From positions 1-25,056 of IMG/VR virus record IMGVR_UViG_3300007735_000521: a stretch of DNA of 25,056 bases; one strand, given 5' to 3'. Below, one piece after another: positions 20,767-25,056 of this stretch; position 1 is the first letter of the stretch, and each line of letters starts with the position of its first letter. The notes beneath the pieces were generated by a model. It was not told the origin of the DNA and ran no database searches. It was given only the letters and a program-made list of their open reading frames with translations. This stretch comes from a virus. Position numbers and translations under genes: made by a program.

Positions 20767-23232
20767 ATGGCAAGAGATGATGGCTTTGACATATTTAGTC
20801 CCGACCCTTTTGGTCGTGACATCATCTATGGGCTATCTACTGGTCAAGAGCCATTGGGTCTTGCGCCACCACCACAGGGTTTGCCTGTAGACACCAGACC
20901 CTATGACAGGATGCAAGCTACCCCAAGGGGGTTCATCTCTGGTTTGTTCTCTGATGTTTTGGGTGGTACTTTTAATATGCCACAAATGCCTAGAACTGGC
21001 ATACCTGCTGTGGATGTGTTTAGCCCTAATATAAATTTGTTTAACAGGTTGGCTTTGGGCGATGTCCAAAAGACTGCTGAACGCATCTCTTATGGTGAGC
21101 CACTGGCTACAGGTCAAGGCATGACTTTGCGCCCAAGGGATGAAACCATTGGTGCGGCTTTGACCGTTGCGCCTTTTGTTGGTGAAGCAGCTGTACTTGG
21201 CGCAAGGGGTGCTCGCACTGGTGCAAGGATGGTAGGTCAAGAAATAGCAGACAGGGTGGCAACTGGTCAGTCCATGCTGCCAAGTGGGTTTGCTGAACCA
21301 AGACCATCATTGTTTGCGGTTGAGCCTAGCCCCATGATGCCAAAGCCTCAAGCCCCAGTTTCTCCATTGGGTTTTTACTCAGCGGCTGAACAAGCGGCAT
21401 TGAACTTGCCAAGGAACAAGGGTACTGGTCAAGCGTTCCTTAATGACCTGATGAAAGCCCCTGATGTTAAGAAGGATGAACTGTCTTGGATTGGGTTGGA
21501 TGACTTTCTGAAAGACAAGCCCAATGTGACCAAGCAAGAGGTGCAAGACTTTATTGCAAACAATAAGGTGGATTTGCAAGAGGTGAGGTTGGGTGAGTCT
21601 CCATTTGAAGACCCTGCTGGTATTGCCAAGCGTAAAGCAATATTTGATAAGTATGAGCCAGAGATACAACAGTTATATAAAGATTTGGATGATGTAAATC
21701 TTAAAACAAGAAATGCAGTCAAAGTAGCAACTGCAAAATATGACGAGATGCTTTATCAGTTAAATAAAGAGGGGTATATGCCCACCGCACAAGATTACGA
21801 GGCTTTTAATTTAGCAGAAAAAGAATTAACCCAAGCTAACAGAATGCGGAATGATGATATTGATATAAGAAATAGGCTTAGCGAAATACAAAGTATGCGT
21901 GATGCAGAAGCTGATGCGGCTTATGTAGTTCCAGAGCGTGTGCCAACAAAATATGGCAAATACCAACTTGCTGGCGGTGAAAACTATCGTGAGATTTTGC
22001 TGAAGTTGCCGCAAAAACCACAAGCATTACCAGAGGGTTTTAATGTTGATGCTTATTCTGTTAATGGTGTAACCAAATATGGCGTTTATGGCGCTGATGG
22101 TCTGAGGTATGGTAGTGGCGCAACAAAAGAAGAAGCACTTCAAAGATTTAGTGAGGTACATCAAAACAAGCCATACCAATCCTCCCACTTTGACCAACCC
22201 AACATCCTAGCCCACATGAGGGTCAATGACCGTGTTGATTCTGATGGTAAGAAGATGCTGCTTGTGGAGGAGATACAGTCTGATTGGCATCAAGCTGGTA
22301 GGGAGAAGGGGTATGCAACGACAGACATCAATACCCGCCTGAAGGAATCAGAAAAAGAACTAGAACAGATTGGCTTGCAAATCAGAGGTTTAAATAATCG
22401 CATGGCAAGCCTGTCTGATGCTGATCTTAATGAGTTCAATAAACTTGCTGATGAACGACAGAAGTTGTATGACAGACAAGGCGTGTTAATAGATGAGGGC
22501 AATGCACTCATTGATAGACGCAATGATGGAGTACCAGACGCACCTTTCAAAGATACATGGTATCAACTTGCCCTAAAACGCATTATGAAATATGCCGCTG
22601 ACAATGGGTATGACAGGGTGGGGTTGACTACTGGTAAGCAACAAGCAGATCGCTATAAATTAAGCAATGAAGTTGATGAAATAAATGTTACTGGTAGAAC
22701 AAATATGGCTACTGGTGAAAAATCAAGGTCAGTAGCATTAGATTTGAAATCAGGAACATCTTACAGATTAGGCGTAGATAACAATGGCGTTATTGATAAT
22801 GTAAATGATGCTCAAATAGCAAACTTTAAAGGAAAAAAACTTGCTGAAATTGTTGGCAAAGACATTGCAAAACAAATTATGGAAGGCAGTTCGCAAACAA
22901 TAAAAGGCGAAGGGCTTAATATTGGTGGCGAGGGAATGAAAAGATACTACGATGAAATCTATCCCAAGTACCTAGAGAAATACGGCAAGAAGTTTGATGC
23001 TAGTGTTGGTGAGACAAAAGTCAATACTGTTATGCAAAGAGCTGATAACAGCATGATTCCCCAAATGGGTCAAGAACCAGTACGCTACATTGACATTACG
23101 CCTAAAATGAAGGAAAGTGTTGGTAAGGGACAGCCATTATTTACTGCAATCCCTGCTGGCACACTAGGTTTAGGGGGTCTTGAGTACACAGACCCCTTTG
23201 CAAACCCATTAGCAGAGGACACAACAAGGTAA
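20767..23232 (+). CDS. Large polyvalent-type phage protein of unknown activity
   Basis: The 821-residue protein begins immediately after the terminase stop. Residues 1-230 are Pro/Gly-rich and low in structure, with PPPQGLPVDTRP and a Gly/Ala-rich stretch. A domain follows with YGKYQLAGGENYREILLKLP (about 396-415), LLVEEIQSDWHQAGREKGY (about 499-515), an inserted coiled coil, ALKRIMKYAADNGYDRVG (about 601-618), GGEGMKRYYDEIYPKYLEKY (about 720-739) and YIDITPKMKESVGKGQPLF near 773-791. These blocks recur in large polyvalent proteins of phages and mobile elements, thought to enter the cell with the DNA. Place between terminase and portal suggests a virion-associated effector. The enzymatic activity is unknown. 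Confidence 0.55.
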   Translation: MARDDGFDIFSPDPFGRDIIYGLSTGQEPLGLAPPPQGLPVDTRPYDRMQATPRGFISGLFSDVLGGTFNMPQMPRTGIPAVDVFSPNINLFNRLALGDVQKTAERISYGEPLATGQGMTLRPRDETIGAALTVAPFVGEAAVLGARGARTGARMVGQEIADRVATGQSMLPSGFAEPRPSLFAVEPSPMMPKPQAPVSPLGFYSAAEQAALNLPRNKGTGQAFLNDLMKAPDVKKDELSWIGLDDFLKDKPNVTKQEVQDFIANNKVDLQEVRLGESPFEDPAGIAKRKAIFDKYEPEIQQLYKDLDDVNLKTRNAVKVATAKYDEMLYQLNKEGYMPTAQDYEAFNLAEKELTQANRMRNDDIDIRNRLSEIQSMRDAEADAAYVVPERVPTKYGKYQLAGGENYREILLKLPQKPQALPEGFNVDAYSVNGVTKYGVYGADGLRYGSGATKEEALQRFSEVHQNKPYQSSHFDQPNILAHMRVNDRVDSDGKKMLLVEEIQSDWHQAGREKGYATTDINTRLKESEKELEQIGLQIRGLNNRMASLSDADLNEFNKLADERQKLYDRQGVLIDEGNALIDRRNDGVPDAPFKDTWYQLALKRIMKYAADNGYDRVGLTTGKQQADRYKLSNEVDEINVTGRTNMATGEKSRSVALDLKSGTSYRLGVDNNGVIDNVNDAQIANFKGKKLAEIVGKDIAKQIMEGSSQTIKGEGLNIGGEGMKRYYDEIYPKYLEKYGKKFDASVGETKVNTVMQRADNSMIPQMGQEPVRYIDITPKMKESVGKGQPLFTAIPAGTLGLGGLEYTDPFANPLAEDTTR

Positions 23233-23236
23233 CACT

Positions 23237-25056
23237 ATGGCAACAGACAAACTTGAACAAAACGAATTTTATGAGCCGACTGAGGCTGATAAAGAATTGA
23301 CAGATTTTGTCACTGACCATTGCCAACGCTGGCGTGATTACCGAGACACCAACTTTCTCCCTGATTGGCTAGAGTATGAACGCATCTTCCGAGGTCAATG
23401 GGCTTCTGAAGACAAGACTCGTGAGTCTGAGCGTAGCCGTATCGTCACCCCTGCCACACAACAAGCAGTTGAAACTCGTCATGCCGAGATCATGGAAGCA
23501 ATCTTTGGTCAAGGCGAGTTCTTTGACATTGAAGACAATATCCAAGATGTGAACGGCAACCCCATTGATGTTGAGATGATTAAGGCTCAACTGATGGAAG
23601 ACTTCAAGAAAGACAAGATTCGTAAATCCATTGACCAAATTGAGTTGATGGCTGAAATCTACGGCACAGGTATTGGCGAGATTATTGTCAAGACTGAGAA
23701 AGAGTTCATCCCTGCCACTCAGCCCATCCCAAATATGCAAGGTCAAGCGGCAATTGGAGTCATGGAAAGAGACAGGATTGCTGTCAAGATCATGCCTGTC
23801 AACCCCAAGAACTTCCTCTTTGACCCCAATGGTACATCCATTGATGACTGCATGGGCGTGGCTATCGAGAAATATGTCTCAATCCACAAAATTGTGGCTG
23901 GTATTGAGAAGGGAATCTACCGCAAAGTAGACATCACCCCTACTTATGAAGACACTGACCTTGAGCCAACCCAAGAAGTCTCTCAATATCAGGATGAAAA
24001 GGTACTTTTGCTGACCTACTATGGTCTTGTCCCTCGTGAATACCTCAATAACATGAAGGAAAACAAGGAAATCGTAGAGTTATTTCCTGAAAACTCAGCC
24101 GCTGAAGACTACACAGACATGGTTGAAGCCATTGTCGTGATTGCCAATGATGGTTTGTTGCTTAAGGCTGAAGAAAACCCATACATGATGAAAGATCGTC
24201 CTGTTCTGAGCTATCAGGATGACACAGTTCCTAACCGATTGTTGGGTCGTGGCACAGTGGAGAAGGCATTCAATATGCAAAAAGCCATTGATGCCCAGAC
24301 TCGTAGCCACTTGGACTCACTGGCATTGACCACAAGCCCCATGATTGCGATGGATGCGACTCGTTTGCCTCGTGGTGCTAAGTTTGAGGTGAAGCCGGGC
24401 AAGGCAATCCTGACAAATGGTGCTCCTAGCGAGATTTTGTATCCATTCAAGTTCGGTTCAACCGATGGAAACAACCTCCAAACGGCTCAAGCCTTTGAAA
24501 GAATGCTGTTGCAAGCTACTGGAACTCTGGATTCTCAGGGCATGGTGACTCAGGCGGCTCGTGATGGCGGTGGTGGCGGTATGTCTATGGCTGTTGCCTC
24601 CATCATCAAGAAATACAAGCGTACTTTGGTGAATTTCCAAGAAGATTTCTTGATTCCTTTCATCAAAAAAGCCGCTTTCAGGTTCATGCAGTTTGACCCA
24701 GAGCGTTATCCCTCTGTAGACATGAACTTCATCCCAACTGCTACCTTGGGCATCATTGCTCGTGAGTATGAGCAACAGCAATTCATTGGTTTGTTGCAAA
24801 CTTTGGGTGCTGAAACCCCTGTTTTGCCCATTATCCTCAAAGGAATCATTGGAAACAGCAGTTTGTCTAACCGCATGGAGTTGATTGCCAAGTTGGATGA
24901 GATGATGCAACCCAATCCTGAAGCTCAACAGTTGGCACAGGCTCAACAACAGTTGGCACTGCAAGCGGCACAGGCTCAGATTGCAGTTTCTACGACTCAA
25001 GCTGAACAAAACAGGGCTGAAGCACAGAAATTGCTCACAGAAGCGCAGTTGATGCC
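23237..25056 (+). CDS. Portal protein, P22-like, 3' end outside window
   Basis: ATG at 23237 follows AAGGT at suitable spacing. About 606 residues are visible and the frame is open to the window edge. The N-terminal part (RDTNFLPDWLEYERIFRGQW) and the SRIVTPATQQAVETRHAEIM block (about 75-95) are typical of P22-like podovirus portals. A PVNPKNFLFDPNG segment lies near residue 190, and a DSQGMVTQAARDGGGGGM loop near 430. The tail is a long Ala/Gln-rich coiled coil (from about residue 560), as in the barrel or C-terminal helix of such portals. It forms the dodecameric ring through which the terminase pumps DNA. Confidence 0.85.
   Translation, partial: MATDKLEQNEFYEPTEADKELTDFVTDHCQRWRDYRDTNFLPDWLEYERIFRGQWASEDKTRESERSRIVTPATQQAVETRHAEIMEAIFGQGEFFDIEDNIQDVNGNPIDVEMIKAQLMEDFKKDKIRKSIDQIELMAEIYGTGIGEIIVKTEKEFIPATQPIPNMQGQAAIGVMERDRIAVKIMPVNPKNFLFDPNGTSIDDCMGVAIEKYVSIHKIVAGIEKGIYRKVDITPTYEDTDLEPTQEVSQYQDEKVLLLTYYGLVPREYLNNMKENKEIVELFPENSAAEDYTDMVEAIVVIANDGLLLKAEENPYMMKDRPVLSYQDDTVPNRLLGRGTVEKAFNMQKAIDAQTRSHLDSLALTTSPMIAMDATRLPRGAKFEVKPGKAILTNGAPSEILYPFKFGSTDGNNLQTAQAFERMLLQATGTLDSQGMVTQAARDGGGGGMSMAVASIIKKYKRTLVNFQEDFLIPFIKKAAFRFMQFDPERYPSVDMNFIPTATLGIIAREYEQQQFIGLLQTLGAETPVLPIILKGIIGNSSLSNRMELIAKLDEMMQPNPEAQQLAQAQQQLALQAAQAQIAVSTTQAEQNRAEAQKLLTEAQLM

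Noticed and set aside
24458-25009. 183-aa minus-strand frame opposite the portal gene
   Set aside because: Antisense to the portal; Leu/Ser/Gln-rich shadow without ribosome site.
1-25056. tRNA, CRISPR, insertion sequence, diversity-generating retroelement, integrase
   Set aside because: Looked for by eye on both strands; no cloverleaf, regular spacer array, transposase, reverse transcriptase or integrase motifs were recognised. A short tRNA could be missed without a search tool.

Overview
The window is a stretch of a tailed double-stranded DNA phage genome with a podovirus-like (P22-type) virion. The evidence is a portal with the P22-like layout, a gp10-like tail stabilisation protein, three large Ala/Gln/Gly-rich proteins of the DNA-ejection type, a terminase pair and a lysis cassette. 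I see no integrase, tRNA, CRISPR array, transposase or rRNA. The host is probably a Gram-negative bacterium, because a nested Rz/Rz1 spanin pair and a lipobox lipoprotein are present. A freshwater betaproteobacterium would fit, but that is only inference from general resemblance.

Layout. (1) 1-7453, + strand: virion genes (tail adaptor-like C-terminus, gp10-like protein, tail fibre/collar protein, a cupin, three ejection-type proteins). (2) 7479-9744, + strand: membrane and lysis module, made of a coiled-coil membrane protein, an overlapping small membrane protein, a Cys-rich lipoprotein, a holin-like protein, Rz with nested Rz1, and an M15 peptidase endolysin. (3) 9716-12468, - strand: a compressed leftward operon of about 14 small genes, mostly joined by 4-nt ATGA overlaps. 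Several were too short to appear in ordinary ORF lists and were read by hand. (4) 12469-12628: divergent control region with a near-consensus leftward promoter and a rightward promoter that would give a leaderless mRNA for a Cro/CI-type HTH protein. (5) 12629-18388, + strand: regulator, RuvC-like resolvase, PD-(D/E)XK nuclease with an Fe-S cysteine set, probable ssDNA-binding protein, terminator, primase-helicase, an iteron-like repeat cluster, and two unknown genes. (6) 18389-19082: non-coding, with tandem terminator hairpins, a Fur-box-like palindrome, four perfect DnaA boxes, an IHF-consensus site inside a 12-bp inverted repeat, and a promoter. (7) 19083-25056, + strand: small and large terminase, an 821-aa polyvalent-type protein, and the portal (runs off the end).

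How it fits together: the HTH protein probably governs the divergent promoters. The leftward operon probably carries host-interaction or accessory functions. The rightward genes replicate and recombine DNA, and then package it. The strongest candidates for something undescribed are the two replication-like cis regions flanking a 210-aa unknown protein (17409-18792), the small-gene leftward operon, the probable ATT start at 7455, and the 821-aa protein between terminase and portal. The window starts in tail genes and ends in the portal, so the missing head genes would join the two ends of a circular or permuted genome. All calls come from reading the sequence; no database search was run.
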